DNA of 64,000 bases from Cryobacterium sp. Y11 (GTDB taxonomy: Bacteria > Actinomycetota > Actinomycetes > Actinomycetales > Microbacteriaceae): assembly GCF_002929535.1 (NCBI RefSeq), contig NZ_PJJO01000054.1, positions 62,001 through 126,000 of the forward strand. Direction: 5' to 3'. Both the position numbers and the translations under genes were made by a program. A model generated the notes under the pieces. The model did no database searches and was not told the origin of the DNA. It saw nothing but the letters and a program-made list of their open reading frames with translations. Positions 42,848-52,900 of this stretch are shown here, piece by piece (positions within the stretch are counted from its first letter, which is position 1; the number at the start of each line of letters is the position of its first letter).

Positions 42848-43840
42848 GTGGACGCATTTTTTGTGGTTGTGGCGGGGCTGGTAATGGCCGGGTTGGGCAT
42901 CCGTTTGGTCTATATCGCTCGGGCCGAACCACGCGAGCGGATGCTGCACGCCTACTCCCAGCAGGTCGGACTCGCGTTGGTCCCGGAAATCGTTCCCGAG
43001 CTGTCGCGCCGAATCTACCGCCGCGAACGCGCCGGGGAACTGGGGTCGATGGCTGGACTCGTCGTCGGAGTCGCCGCGGTGATCGTGTTGCACGGCAGTA
43101 CCAGCCCGTGGAACGCACTCTTTGTGATTATGGCGATGACCGTCGGATCAACGATTGCCCTCATCGTCAACGATTCCCGGTCGGCGTGGGCACCGGTATC
43201 CGACACGCCGCGACTGGCTCGGAGCACGTCGCCCATCCTGGCCGACTACGTCACGCGGCTTGACCGAACCTTCTCGCTGGGCCTTCTGGCGCTGGCCACC
43301 CTCGGCTACATTGCCGTGCTCGCTGTCATCGCGATCAACCCGGAGCGGGCGTTCGACGATGTCTCGGTGCGAACGATTCTCTGGCCAGCCGGGCTGCTCC
43401 TGGCACTTTCGGCCGCCTCCGCCCTGGTGACCTGGGCGTCGGCCAACGCGCTGTTGGGCCGCGGGCAACCGGCCAGCACGTTCATCGAGCTCGCCTGGAA
43501 CGACGCCTTTCGCAGCACCACACTGCGCAGTCTGGTGGGAATTCCTGGGATCATTGCCGCGGTGAGCGCGTGCGTGTTGTTTTTTTCGTTGAGCGACGGG
43601 ATCGACCTGCCCGCGCCGGGTTCGGTCGGGGAAATTCTGGTCGGATCGTTCACGATCATGGGTCCGATTCTGCTGGTCGGTCTGGTCAGCTGGAGCGTCA
43701 CGAGCCTACGCAATCGCAATACGACGCACTATCTGCGCCGGCTCTGGCCGGAGACGGCCGCCGAGTTAGACCGGCACCGTCGAGGCCCATCTGCCGACAG
43801 CTGGCCCGACGAAGGCAGCCAAGCGAAGACCTCGGCATGA
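42848..43840 (+). CDS. Integral membrane protein of unknown function
   Basis: A 330-residue protein not recognised. About eight hydrophobic segments: residues 1-20 (VDAFFVVVAGLVMAGLGIRLVYIARA), then near 70-110, 145-170, 190-215, 250-275 and 285-305. No enzyme motif is seen. GTG 42848 has AAAGGGAGGG upstream. It overlaps the second short GntR gene by 4 bp (ATGA), so the two are co-translated, as YtrA regulators often are with the membrane protein they control. No ABC ATPase is adjacent. Confidence 0.8.
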   Translation: MDAFFVVVAGLVMAGLGIRLVYIARAEPRERMLHAYSQQVGLALVPEIVPELSRRIYRRERAGELGSMAGLVVGVAAVIVLHGSTSPWNALFVIMAMTVGSTIALIVNDSRSAWAPVSDTPRLARSTSPILADYVTRLDRTFSLGLLALATLGYIAVLAVIAINPERAFDDVSVRTILWPAGLLLALSAASALVTWASANALLGRGQPASTFIELAWNDAFRSTTLRSLVGIPGIIAAVSACVLFFSLSDGIDLPAPGSVGEILVGSFTIMGPILLVGLVSWSVTSLRNRNTTHYLRRLWPETAAELDRHRRGPSADSWPDEGSQAKTSA

Positions 43841-44199
43841 TTCTGCTGATCGACCCTCGTTCGGCGACGCCGCCCTACGAACAGGTACGGGTGCAGGTAC
43901 TCGCCGCGGTGCATTCGGGTGACCTTGCGCCCGGCGACAGGTTGCCAACCGTGCGCAAGCTGGCTGCGGATCTCGGGCTCGCCGCCAATACCGTGGCCCG
44001 CGCCTACCGCGAGCTCGAACGGTTCGAAGTGATCGAAACGCGCGGGCGCAACGGATCCTTCATCGCCGCGACCGGAAACTCGGCCCAGCAGCAGGTACAG
44101 GACGCCGCCGCCGCGTTCGCCGGAACGGCCAGGCAGCTCGGCGTCACCCCCGAGGAGGCGCTTAGCTATGCGCGCGCGGCCCTCGGGTTTCGCTCGTAG
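43837..44199 (+). CDS. Short GntR-family (YtrA-like) regulator, copy 2
   Basis: A 120-residue paralogue of the protein at 42228-42605 with near-identical HTH residues (LPTVRKLAADLGLAANTVARAYRELERFEVIETRGRNGSFIA). Its start overlaps the membrane protein gene as ATGA, so it is translated with it. It faces oleD 113 bp away. Confidence 0.88.
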   Translation: MILLIDPRSATPPYEQVRVQVLAAVHSGDLAPGDRLPTVRKLAADLGLAANTVARAYRELERFEVIETRGRNGSFIAATGNSAQQQVQDAAAAFAGTARQLGVTPEEALSYARAALGFRS

Positions 44200-44312
44200 C
44201 TGCGGGCACGGGGCGCGCGACATCCGCTCGTAGACGCCCGGCTTGCGGCACGCCTGCGCCTCCCGTGCCCAAACCGCCCGGGCCCGGTCGCAGTACTGAG
44301 GCAGGGAGTGGG

Positions 44313-45302
44313 CTAGCGGCCGGCGCGATAGTGGGCAGCGAGGCGCTCGAAGCCCTCGTCGAGGGAGACTGCTGGCGCCCAGCCCAGGTCGGCGCGAGTG
44401 CGGCGTTGGTCGAACCAGTGCGCGGTCGAGAGCTGTTCAGCCAGAAACCGGGTCATCGGCGGTTCGTCGGTTCCCGGGCGACGCCGCCAGAGCGCCTCAA
44501 TGAGCGAGCCAGCACCGCGGGCAGCGGATGCCGGCACCCGCCAGGCCGGCGCTGCCACGTTGGCCGCCGCGCAGATTCCAGCCAGGAGTTCCGCGACCGG
44601 GCGAGGTTCTCCGTTGGTGATCACGTAGGACTGGCCATGCACCCGTTCACAGGCATCGAGCGCCGCGTGAATGGCCGAGGCCGCATTGTCGACGTAGGTC
44701 GTGTCGATGAGGGCGGCGCCATGCCCGAGTAACGGCAGCCGGCCGGAGCGGGCGCGATCGACGATGCGCTCGATCAACTGGGTGTCGCCGGGGCCCCAGA
44801 CCAGGTGCGGGCGCACGGCGACCACGCTAAAACCAGGGGCATCGGCGGCGAGCGCGAGCAGCTCGGCGCGCGCCTTGGTGCGGGCGTAGTCACCGCGGGC
44901 ATGTTCCGGCGAGGCCGGCAGCGCGTCGGAGCCCATGATCGACGCCCCGGAATGTGCCACCGACGGCGAGGAGACGTAGACGAAACGGGACACGCCAGCA
45001 TCCCGAGCAGCCTGCAAAACGGTGCGCGTGCCGCCGACATTCACTGCCTCGAATTCGGCCGGGTCGCCGGTAAGTGAGACCTTGGCGGCGAGGTGCACGA
45101 CCGCGTCCATGCCGCTCACGGCATAGGCGAGGCCGGCGTAGGGGGTATCGGCCGGGGTGGTGATCGAGCCGTACACGTCTTCGAGGCCGGCCAGGCCGGA
45201 CGGCCGCCGCTGAAAGGTGCGCACCTCGTGCCCGGCCGCGCTGATGCTAGCGGCGACAGCGCGGCCGAGGAAGCCGCTGGCTCCGGTCACGAGTACTCTC
45301 AT
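44313..45302 (-). CDS. oleD: OleD-type NAD(P)-dependent epimerase/reductase
   Basis: Third step of long-chain olefin synthesis: reduces the 2-alkyl-3-ketoacid from OleA to the 2-alkyl-3-hydroxyacid. The 329-residue extended SDR has GASGFLGRAVAASI for NADP binding, DAVVHLAAKVSLTG, VYVSSPSVAHSG and the active-site YARTKARAE (Tyr, Lys). Similarity to 3-beta-HSD-like reductases fits OleD. It overlaps oleBC by 4 bp, so it is part of the same operon. Confidence 0.88.
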   Translation of the reverse strand: MRVLVTGASGFLGRAVAASISAAGHEVRTFQRRPSGLAGLEDVYGSITTPADTPYAGLAYAVSGMDAVVHLAAKVSLTGDPAEFEAVNVGGTRTVLQAARDAGVSRFVYVSSPSVAHSGASIMGSDALPASPEHARGDYARTKARAELLALAADAPGFSVVAVRPHLVWGPGDTQLIERIVDRARSGRLPLLGHGAALIDTTYVDNAASAIHAALDACERVHGQSYVITNGEPRPVAELLAGICAAANVAAPAWRVPASAARGAGSLIEALWRRRPGTDEPPMTRFLAEQLSTAHWFDQRRTRADLGWAPAVSLDEGFERLAAHYRAGR

Positions 45303-48300
45303 GGCTTAGTCCAGCGTGCGCCAGAGAGAATGCCGGTGGCCCAGCGCGACAACCGGCTGCGGTCGATCTTGGAGTTGTGCCGAATATCCGTTGGCAGGCC
45401 GGGCACGACGAGCACGGCGGCGACCGGCGACCCAACCACAGCGCGCACGGCTTCGGCCAGCGAAGCGGATGCCCGGTGCACCCGCCGGGCCGGCGGCACG
45501 GTTTCGATCACGGCGACCTGCTGCTGGGTGCCGAGCGGGCCGACGCCGACGAAGGCCGCGCGCGCCACATCGGGCAGCGTTTCGATGCGCTGCTCCGGAC
45601 CGACCGGGGTGACCACGCCGCCCGCCGTCACGATCACATGCGGCATGCGGCCCTCCACCCAGAGGCGTCCTGCGCTGTCGAGATGGCCGACGTCCCCGGT
45701 GCGATGCCAGCGTTCGCCCGGCACCGCGCCGCGGCGCGAGGCGCGTTCGGTAAGCCAGAGCCGGTCGTAGTGATCCTTGACGTGCGGCGCCGACACGACG
45801 ATCTCGCCGGTCACGTCGGGTTCCTCGGTCAGTTCACCAACGGATGCCCCGCTAGCGTCAAGCGCGCTGATCCGAATGCGGGTGGTCGCGGTAGCCCGTC
45901 CGACGCACACTCCCCCGGCCGGCTTTGCGGTCGCGGTTGCCGCACCCGCGACCGACGCGTCGTCGTGCGCGGCAGCATCCGCTATCGGCATCGCCACACT
46001 CGCAGCGGCGTCCCGGATACCCGCGAGCGTGATATCGGCCATGAGCAGGCCCTCGGTCATGCCGTACGGCGTGTGCGCGGTTGCCCCCGGCATGAGCGCG
46101 GCGGCCTGGGCGAGCAGGCTCTCAGAAATGGGCGCTCCGGCCGAGAGAAAGCGCTGCACCCCGGCGAGGGCGGCGTGATCGGCGGGCGTGAGCGCATCGG
46201 CGGTCGCAACGACGTTCACGAGCGCGGCAGGCGACAAAAAGACGACCGTCGAGCCTCTGGTATCGCCATCAGCCGCGGCAACGGCGGCCGCGACCGCGGT
46301 GGCGGTGAGGGTTTTCGGCGCCGTGACATCCATATCAGGGGTCACCGAACGGGCGCCGAGGGCCGGGCCAAGCAGGGCGAACGGGGCGAATCCGGCAACC
46401 AGACCGGTTCCGACGCCGACGCCGTACTGCAGATAGAGGGCGTTGCTGACGGCGGAGAGTTGGCCGTGGGTGTAGACGACACCCTTGGCTGGGCCGGTCG
46501 ATCCGGAGGTGAACAGCACGGCCGCCGGGTCGCTCGGGACGGGGCCAGGCGGGAGCTCGGTTCCGGCTGTCAGCCGAGCTGCGCCGAGTCGGGTCAACTC
46601 AGCGAGGGTATGTTCGATGCCGAGGAGTGCGGCCATCGGTGCTGGAAAGCGGGCGGTGGAGATTTTGCGCCCTGGCCAGCCGAGGGCGCGGGCGGCCATG
46701 AGGCCGGGAGCTGCCCCGATCACGAAGTCGGGCCGGGCGCCGCGCACGGCGCGAGTGAGGCCGGGAAGGCCGAGGCCGGCATCCGCTACGACCACGATCG
46801 CACCGATGCGCACGCAGGCGTAGAGCACCGCGGTGAGGTCAGCGCTTGGCGGCACCAGAAGTGAAACGCGGTCACCGGGCTTGACCCCGATGAAGACGAG
46901 GCCGGCGGCGATCTCGCGCACGCGCCGCGACAGCAGCCGCCAGCTGACCGTGCGCGGGGCCGGCTGCATGTCGACCAGCGCGGTTTCGTCGGAGCCCTGC
47001 AGTTCGTGAAGGTAATACCACAGCGGATGCGTCCCGGCCGCTTCCCACGCAGCCTTCGCCGACACGGCGGCCTCGGCCGGTTGTCGAGTCTGTCGAGACA
47101 CGACCAACGAAGATGGCGCGGCCGCGCCTGCAGCCCCGCTCCCCGACGCGGCGGTCTCGGCAAGCTCGACCAGCGGGTTCTCGGGTTCCGCGGCAAGCTC
47201 GACCAACGAAGATGGCGCGGCCGCATCCCCCGACACAACGGGCTCCAGTCGTGAATTGCACGCGGGCGGCGCGCCGGGCGCTCCCATCCGCTGATCGAGC
47301 TTGCCGAGATCGCCATGGCGGGAACGCGACTCGCCTAAAAGAGCCGGGTCGGCGGGAGAGGTCATGACGCAGTCCCCCAGCCAGAGCAGCGCGGCGGCGG
47401 CGTAGTCCGCATCCTCGGCCAGCAGGTGACCCGCGCCCTCGAAACGGTGCACGCGAGCGTGCGGCATCCGCTCGACCACGTCGTCGAGATAGCGGTCGCT
47501 GAAGATCGGATCGCGTGGACCCCAGAGCAGCAGCGTCGGCACGACGAGCGCACGCACGGCCTCGGCGATGCGGTCGAGTTCCGCCCGACTCTCGTGCCGC
47601 GGCGCCACCGGAATGTCGGCGACGAAGCCGCCGATTCCGCCGCGGCGGGCGCTCGTCAGATACGGCGCACGGTAGCCGCGCTTGACCTCGTTCGATAGCG
47701 ACGGATGCGCGAGGGACAACGTCGTGTCGAGAAATGCGGGCGTCGCGACGGTCGCTGTGCCGAGAACACCCCGACCGAGGGCGAGCCTCAGTGGCGCCGG
47801 AATCGGATCGCTGGCGGGCTGATGCACGGCGGTGTTGAGCAGCATGACACCAGCCAGCAGCTCGGGGTGGTCAACGGCCCAGCCGAGAGATACCACTCCG
47901 CCCCAGTCATGTCCCAGGGTGATGACCGGGCCGGTCAGATCGAGCGCGTCGGTGAGGTCGCCGAGGTCTTGCACCCGGCGAGCGAGTGGGCGAGCAGCAC
48001 CCGCAGAGCGGCGGCCGGTTGCGGCGCCGGCAGCAGCGCCGGCACCACCAACACCGACATCAGAACCGGCGGTGTCAGCACTACCGCCGGAACGCTCGGA
48101 GAAACCCATGTCGAGCTGGTCGACGGCGATCACGCGCCAGGCCGGCGCGCCGGACTGTGCTGCATCCGTTGCAGCAGAAAGCAGCCCGCGCCAGAGGTAC
48201 GACCAGGTCGGGTTGCCGTGCACACACAAGATTGTGCCGACCGGAATCACGCCGAGCACGTCGAGCTGGGGGCCGTTGTCGAGCAGGTGCCAGCCGTGAT

Positions 48301-48460
48301 TCACGCCACTCGCCGAGCCCCCCCGATCGCTCTCGACGACCTCGACTAAGCGCGACCACTCCGGGTCAAGCCCAGCCAGGCCGGCGGGCGGCAGCGCGGC
48401 CGGGGCCGGGGTCGTGCGCGGCAGTCGACGGGACGTTGCGGTTGTGCGGATATTAATCAC
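45299..48460 (-). CDS. oleBC: OleBC fusion: alpha/beta hydrolase and AMP-dependent ligase
   Basis: A 1053-residue fusion. N-terminal OleB (residues 30-370): HGNPTWSYLWRGLL, nucleophile Asp185 in GHDWGGVVSLGW, and RFEGAGHLLAEDA with the catalytic His; it carries a Gly/Ala-rich insert at 125-160. C-terminal OleC (from about 490): AMP-binding LFTSGSTGPAKGVVYTHGQLS. OleC makes a beta-lactone, OleB removes CO2 to give the olefin. The linker (about 375-485) is repetitive and contains dispersed-repeat DNA in frame. GTG 48460 is the start, 10 nt after GGAG. Such fusions are typical of actinobacteria. Confidence 0.9.
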   Translation of the reverse strand: MINIRTTATSRRLPRTTPAPAALPPAGLAGLDPEWSRLVEVVESDRGGSASGVNHGWHLLDNGPQLDVLGVIPVGTILCVHGNPTWSYLWRGLLSAATDAAQSGAPAWRVIAVDQLDMGFSERSGGSADTAGSDVGVGGAGAAAGAATGRRSAGAARPLARRVQDLGDLTDALDLTGPVITLGHDWGGVVSLGWAVDHPELLAGVMLLNTAVHQPASDPIPAPLRLALGRGVLGTATVATPAFLDTTLSLAHPSLSNEVKRGYRAPYLTSARRGGIGGFVADIPVAPRHESRAELDRIAEAVRALVVPTLLLWGPRDPIFSDRYLDDVVERMPHARVHRFEGAGHLLAEDADYAAAALLWLGDCVMTSPADPALLGESRSRHGDLGKLDQRMGAPGAPPACNSRLEPVVSGDAAAPSSLVELAAEPENPLVELAETAASGSGAAGAAAPSSLVVSRQTRQPAEAAVSAKAAWEAAGTHPLWYYLHELQGSDETALVDMQPAPRTVSWRLLSRRVREIAAGLVFIGVKPGDRVSLLVPPSADLTAVLYACVRIGAIVVVADAGLGLPGLTRAVRGARPDFVIGAAPGLMAARALGWPGRKISTARFPAPMAALLGIEHTLAELTRLGAARLTAGTELPPGPVPSDPAAVLFTSGSTGPAKGVVYTHGQLSAVSNALYLQYGVGVGTGLVAGFAPFALLGPALGARSVTPDMDVTAPKTLTATAVAAAVAAADGDTRGSTVVFLSPAALVNVVATADALTPADHAALAGVQRFLSAGAPISESLLAQAAALMPGATAHTPYGMTEGLLMADITLAGIRDAAASVAMPIADAAAHDDASVAGAATATAKPAGGVCVGRATATTRIRISALDASGASVGELTEEPDVTGEIVVSAPHVKDHYDRLWLTERASRRGAVPGERWHRTGDVGHLDSAGRLWVEGRMPHVIVTAGGVVTPVGPEQRIETLPDVARAAFVGVGPLGTQQQVAVIETVPPARRVHRASASLAEAVRAVVGSPVAAVLVVPGLPTDIRHNSKIDRSRLSRWATGILSGARWTKP
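47077..47224. repeat. Dispersed-repeat units inside the OleBC linker
   Basis: A 25-bp block (47101-47125) recurs exactly at 47200-47224. Between them, 47153-47175 (reverse complement begins CGCTGGTCGAGCTTGCC) is nearly identical to an intergenic stretch at 55571-55593 (21 of 23 bases). The pattern TGGTCGAGnnTGnCGAGACC is a common intergenic repeat of related actinobacteria, here read as protein (SSLVELAAEPENPLVELAET). Confidence 0.75.
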
Positions 48461-48768
48461 AGTGTCTTTTCTCCGAAGGGGCCTGCCGTGATCCTGCTGC
48501 TAGCCGGCCACGGGCCGTGAAGCGGATGCTCGTCCAGTCAGTAAATGGGGCCACCAGTGTCATCTCGTCGTTGATGCAGAGGCCCAAGGAGCTAAAAGTG
48601 GCATCTCGCCAGCAGCACGCGGGCCCACAGGGCCAACGGTGGCAGCTCGCACGGCGCTCCACCTAAACCCGTCGGCCCCGCATGCACGGCAGTCACCGAC
48701 ATGGCCACATTCTCCGAAAACGCCGGCGTCGACGAACATAGTGTCGAAGCGGGTCTCCAGAAGCATCG
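48461..48768. other. Gap between oleA and oleBC, no recognised gene
   Basis: 308 bp lie between the oleA stop and the oleBC start, in an operon whose other genes overlap. No convincing coding region was found; a 69-residue minus-strand frame has no recognisable motif. It may carry a second promoter or a decayed gene. GGAG at 48472-48475 serves oleBC. Confidence 0.5.
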
Positions 48769-49791
48769 TCACCAGACGAGTTCCATCATCGCGGTGTTGA
48801 GACCGGAGCCGACGCCCATCAGCAGTACCCGGTTTCCCGGCTGCAGTGTCGACGCCTCCTGCGCGAGTGTGATGGGGATGGAGGCCGGGCCGACGTTGCC
48901 GAGGGTAGGGAAGGTCAACGGAATCTTGGTTTTGTCCATTCCCGTGGCCTTCACGATGGCATTGGTGTGCACGCTCGAGACCTGGTGCAGAATGTAGCGA
49001 TCCATGTTCGACCAGCTCCAGTCGCGTTTGGCTTCGGTCCAGGCCGACACCACCAGTTCCATGCCGCCCTTGAGCAAGGCTTTCGCGTCGGTGAACATGC
49101 CGTCGACACTGCCAACACACAGGTCGTTGAACTGGGTGGCAGCTCGGGCCACACCGCCGAGGATGCGGTGTCCACCGGGGTGGGCATCCGCTGGGCCAAG
49201 CACGGCAGCGGCAGCGCCGGAACCGAGGGTGAGGCTCGCGAACTCGCTCATGAAATCTTTGCGTTTGATACCCGGGCGGCCGAGGCGCTCAATGGTGTTG
49301 GTCTGAATCTCGTCAGCGTCTTCGCCATCGATGATCACGGCGTACTTGATCTGCCCGCTGTCGATGAGCTGCGCGGCGAGAGTCATGCCATTGACGAAGC
49401 CGAGGCAGGCGTTGGCAATGTCGAAGTTGATCGCCGACGATGGCAGGCCGAGCCCGTGATGAATGCGCACGGCAACGGAGGGTTCGAGGTGCTTGCGGGT
49501 GACCGAGGTGTTGATCAGCAGACCAACGTCGCTCGGCTTGATGCCGGCCTCGCGCAGCGCAATCTTGCCGGCCTTGACCGCGGCGTCGTCAAACGTCTCG
49601 TCGGGGCCCCAGTTGCGCCGTTCATAGACACCGGCCACACGCTGCAGCAGCCCGGTTGGTAGTTTCAGGCGCGTCAAAACCGGCTTCAACCGTCGATCTA
49701 TCTCGTCTGACGTCGTGATCAGCGGCGCCATCAGACTCGCGACCGACAACAAGGCGACGTTTCGATGCGTCGTCGTCGCGTTTCCGTTCAA
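48769..49791 (-). CDS. oleA: OleA, thiolase-type acyl-CoA condensing enzyme
   Basis: Joins two fatty acyl-CoAs head to head to give a 2-alkyl-3-ketoacid, the first step to long-chain olefins. The 340-residue KAS III-like protein has the nucleophile Cys129 in IANACLGFVNG, His269 in YILHQVSSVH and Asn299 in TLGNVGPAS. The start codon is TTG at 49791, supported by the family N-terminus (NGNATTTHRNVALLSV) and AGGGG 8 nt upstream. Confidence 0.92.
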   Translation of the reverse strand: MNGNATTTHRNVALLSVASLMAPLITTSDEIDRRLKPVLTRLKLPTGLLQRVAGVYERRNWGPDETFDDAAVKAGKIALREAGIKPSDVGLLINTSVTRKHLEPSVAVRIHHGLGLPSSAINFDIANACLGFVNGMTLAAQLIDSGQIKYAVIIDGEDADEIQTNTIERLGRPGIKRKDFMSEFASLTLGSGAAAAVLGPADAHPGGHRILGGVARAATQFNDLCVGSVDGMFTDAKALLKGGMELVVSAWTEAKRDWSWSNMDRYILHQVSSVHTNAIVKATGMDKTKIPLTFPTLGNVGPASIPITLAQEASTLQPGNRVLLMGVGSGLNTAMMELVW

Positions 49792-49901
49792 GCGTGAACC
49801 CCTGTCGAATTGTGGGCAGCAATCATCATACGGCCCCCATGAGTTTGACCCACGAAACTGTACGTAAACCGTATGCCGCCTGTGTGCGCCCGTGCAGAAT
49901 C

Positions 49902-49977
49902 GCGGAGATTCTCGCCGAAAAGCCTCAAAATTACGTGATCGGGGGCCTATCAGACAAGAATCTCCGCAGTTCGTACC
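49902..49977. repeat. Inverted repeat between oleA and putA
   Basis: GCGGAGATTCT (49902-49912) and AGAATCTCCGC (49967-49977), exact 11-bp arms with a 54-bp spacer, end 5 bp before the putA stop. It may be a terminator with a large loop or a regulator site upstream of oleA; the rest of this 190-bp gap shows nothing else. Confidence 0.55.
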
Positions 49978-49981
49978 CGGC

Positions 49982-52900
49982 CTAGATCACCCCATCAGAG
50001 AGGGTGCTCGGGTTGCCGAATCGGTGCGCGGTGATCGAGATGGCCTGTTCCCGCAAAAACGGCAGCACCTCGATGCGACCGGCCTGGGTGACCGCGTTCG
50101 AGTACACGGCAATGTCCGGGCTGCCGTTGAGGGCTTCGGCGAGAGCGGATGCCTCCACCCGCGCCCCCAGCACCGGGTCGCTGCCGATCAGGCGCACGCG
50201 GCTAGCCGTGAGACCACCGGAGCGAGCCCGGTCCAGCCACTCCTCGTCGCTCTCGATGAACACCGCAATCTCCCGCTCGGAGAGGATATTGCGAACGGCC
50301 GGCGGCACCGGAATGGTGCTCGACACGTCAAAACGTGACGTGGACAGGGTCGCGGCGGCAATCACGCGCAACAGCTGGGCGAGAGTGCCCGTCTCGGTCA
50401 GGCGCACGGTGACCGGCAGTGCACGGTAGCGGAACAGGTTGCGCTCCACACCAAGGTCGGTCGCGTCGCGCACGACGTTGAATTCCTCGCGCCAGGCCAA
50501 AGCGTCGCTCACGGCCGAGCGGCGCAGCACGTCGAAGTCGGTGTAGTCGAGGAACGGCTGGCTCGCTTCGATAATGTCGGTGACGCGCTGCTCGAGCCCG
50601 CGCAGGTGCAGCGTCGAGCTGTTGCGGCCCGGTTCGTTGACCCAGCTGCCGAGGCCGAGGAGGTAGTTCGGTCCGCCGGCCTTGGTGCCGGCGCCCACGG
50701 CTGAACGCTTCCAACCGCCGAACGGCTGACGCTGCACGATGGCACCGGTGATGCCGCGGTTGACGTAGAGGTTGCCAGCTTCAACAGAGTCGACCCAGAG
50801 GGCCAATTCTTCGGCATCGAGCGAGTGCAGGCCGGTGGTCAACCCATAGTCGACAGCATTCTGAAAGCGGATGGCTTCTTCCAGATTGCGCGCATGCATC
50901 ACGCCCAGCACCGGTCCGAAGAACTCGGTCAGGTGAAAATACGATCCGGGGGCGACACCGGTGCGAATGCCGGGCGACCACAGCGTGCCGGTCTCATCGA
51001 GCTGCCTGGGCTCGACCAGCCAGTGCTCGTCGGCGCCGAGCGTCGTCAGGGCATGCAAGAGCTTGCCGTCGGCCGGCGACATGATCGGGCCCATCTGAGT
51101 CACCGGGTCGCTCGCCGCGCCGACCTTGAGAGAGGTCGCGGCATCCACCAGCTGGCCCAGGAACCGCTCGGACTTCGCGACCGATCCGACCAGAATCACG
51201 AGGCTCGCGGCCGAGCACTTCTGGCCGGCATGACCGAAGGCGCTCTTCACGACGTCGGCTGCGGCAAGGTCGAAGTCGGCCGATGGAGTGACGATGATGG
51301 CGTTCTTGCCGCTAGTTTCGGCCAGCAGAGGAAGATCGCGGCGGAATGAGCGGAACAGCTTGGCCGTCTCGTAACCGCCGGTGAGGATGACCCGGTCGAC
51401 GGCGGGGTGCGCGATGAGCGTGGCGCCGAGCTCGCCGCCCGCGAGGTTCACCAGCGCGAGCAGCTCTCGCGGAATACCGGCTTCCCAGAGCGCTTCAACC
51501 ACGACGGCACCGGTGCGCTGGGCCAGGGTGGCCGGCTTGACGACGACGCCAGCGCCGGAGGCAAGGGCTGCGAGCATGCCACCGGCCGGAATGGCGGTCG
51601 GAAAGTTCCACGGCGGGGTGACCACGATGAGTTTGGACGGCACGAAGATGGCGCCCTGAACGTGGTCGAGGTCCTTGGCTCGTTCGGCGTAATAGTTGGC
51701 GAAGTCGATGGCCTCGCTCACCTCGGTGTCACCCTCGGTGATGGTCTTGCCGCACTCGCTCGCCATGACCTCGATCAGGCGGTCACGGTTCGCGGCGAGC
51801 GCCAGGGCGGCACGGTGCAGCACGGCGGCGCGTTCAGCGCCAGTCTTCTGACCCCAGGCCGCTCCGGCCTCGAGTACGCCGTCAATGATGGTGTTCAGGG
51901 CGGCCTCGTCGGAAACGGCCGCGGCGCTAATGGTGTCGATTCCGAGAGTGGATGCGTCGGCGCGGGCCAAAATGCGCCGCCCCCAAGCCCGGTTCGCGGG
52001 CAACGACGGGTCAGTGTCCGGCTCGTTGTGAAAGCTCGGCTGCAGGGGAACCGAGCCGCGGGTGATGCCCAGCAGCGCACTGGTCAGCTGCGGATCGGCG
52101 TCTGGATCGGTGTCGGAAATCTGACCGCGGGCATCCGTGTGGGCGGCAGCCAGGCGGCCCCGGTCGTAGCTGCTCGAGCGGTCCTGCACCCGGTTGGGGG
52201 TCGGCACCACGTCGTCGAGGGCGTCGAGGGAGGCCTGAAAACGCGCCTTCTCACGGTCGAACAGTTCGGGGTTGCTGGTCAGCTCGAACACGGCCGACAT
52301 GAAGTTCTCCGAGCTGGCGTTCTCTTCGAGTCGGCGAATGAGGTAGCTGATGGCCACGTCGAACTGCGACGGGTCGACGACGGGCGTGTAGAGCAGCAGC
52401 TGCCCGACGTCATTACGCACGGCTTGCGCCTGGCCGGTGGCCATGCCGAGCAGCATCTCGAAATCGACCCGGTCGTCCACGCCGCGCGCGACGCTGAGCA
52501 GGTGTGCCCAAGCCACGTCGAACAGGTTGTGGCCGGCGATGCCAAGCTTGACCGCATCCGTGTTCTGCGGAGTGAGCGCCCAGTTCAGCACCCGCTTGTA
52601 GTTCGTGTCGGTGTCTTGCTTGCTGCCGAAGGTCGCGAGCGGCCAGTCGTGCACGGCGGAATCGACGTTCTCCATGGCGAGATTGGCGCCCTTGACCAGA
52701 CGCACCTTGATCGGCGCTCCGCCGGCAGCGCGCCGATTCTGCGCCCAGTGGGTGAGGCCCTGAATGGCGCTCAGGGCATCGGGCAGGTAGGCCTGCAGCA
52801 CGATCCCCGCCTCGAGCTGGGCCAGCTGCGGCTGGTCAAGCAGGCCCTCAAACACCGCGATGGTCAGGTCGAGGTCGCGGTATTCTTCCATGTCGAGGTT

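Noticed and set aside
45377..46864. Open frame of 495 codons antisense to oleBC
   Set aside because: Low-complexity shadow of a GC-rich gene with clear OleC motifs on the other strand.
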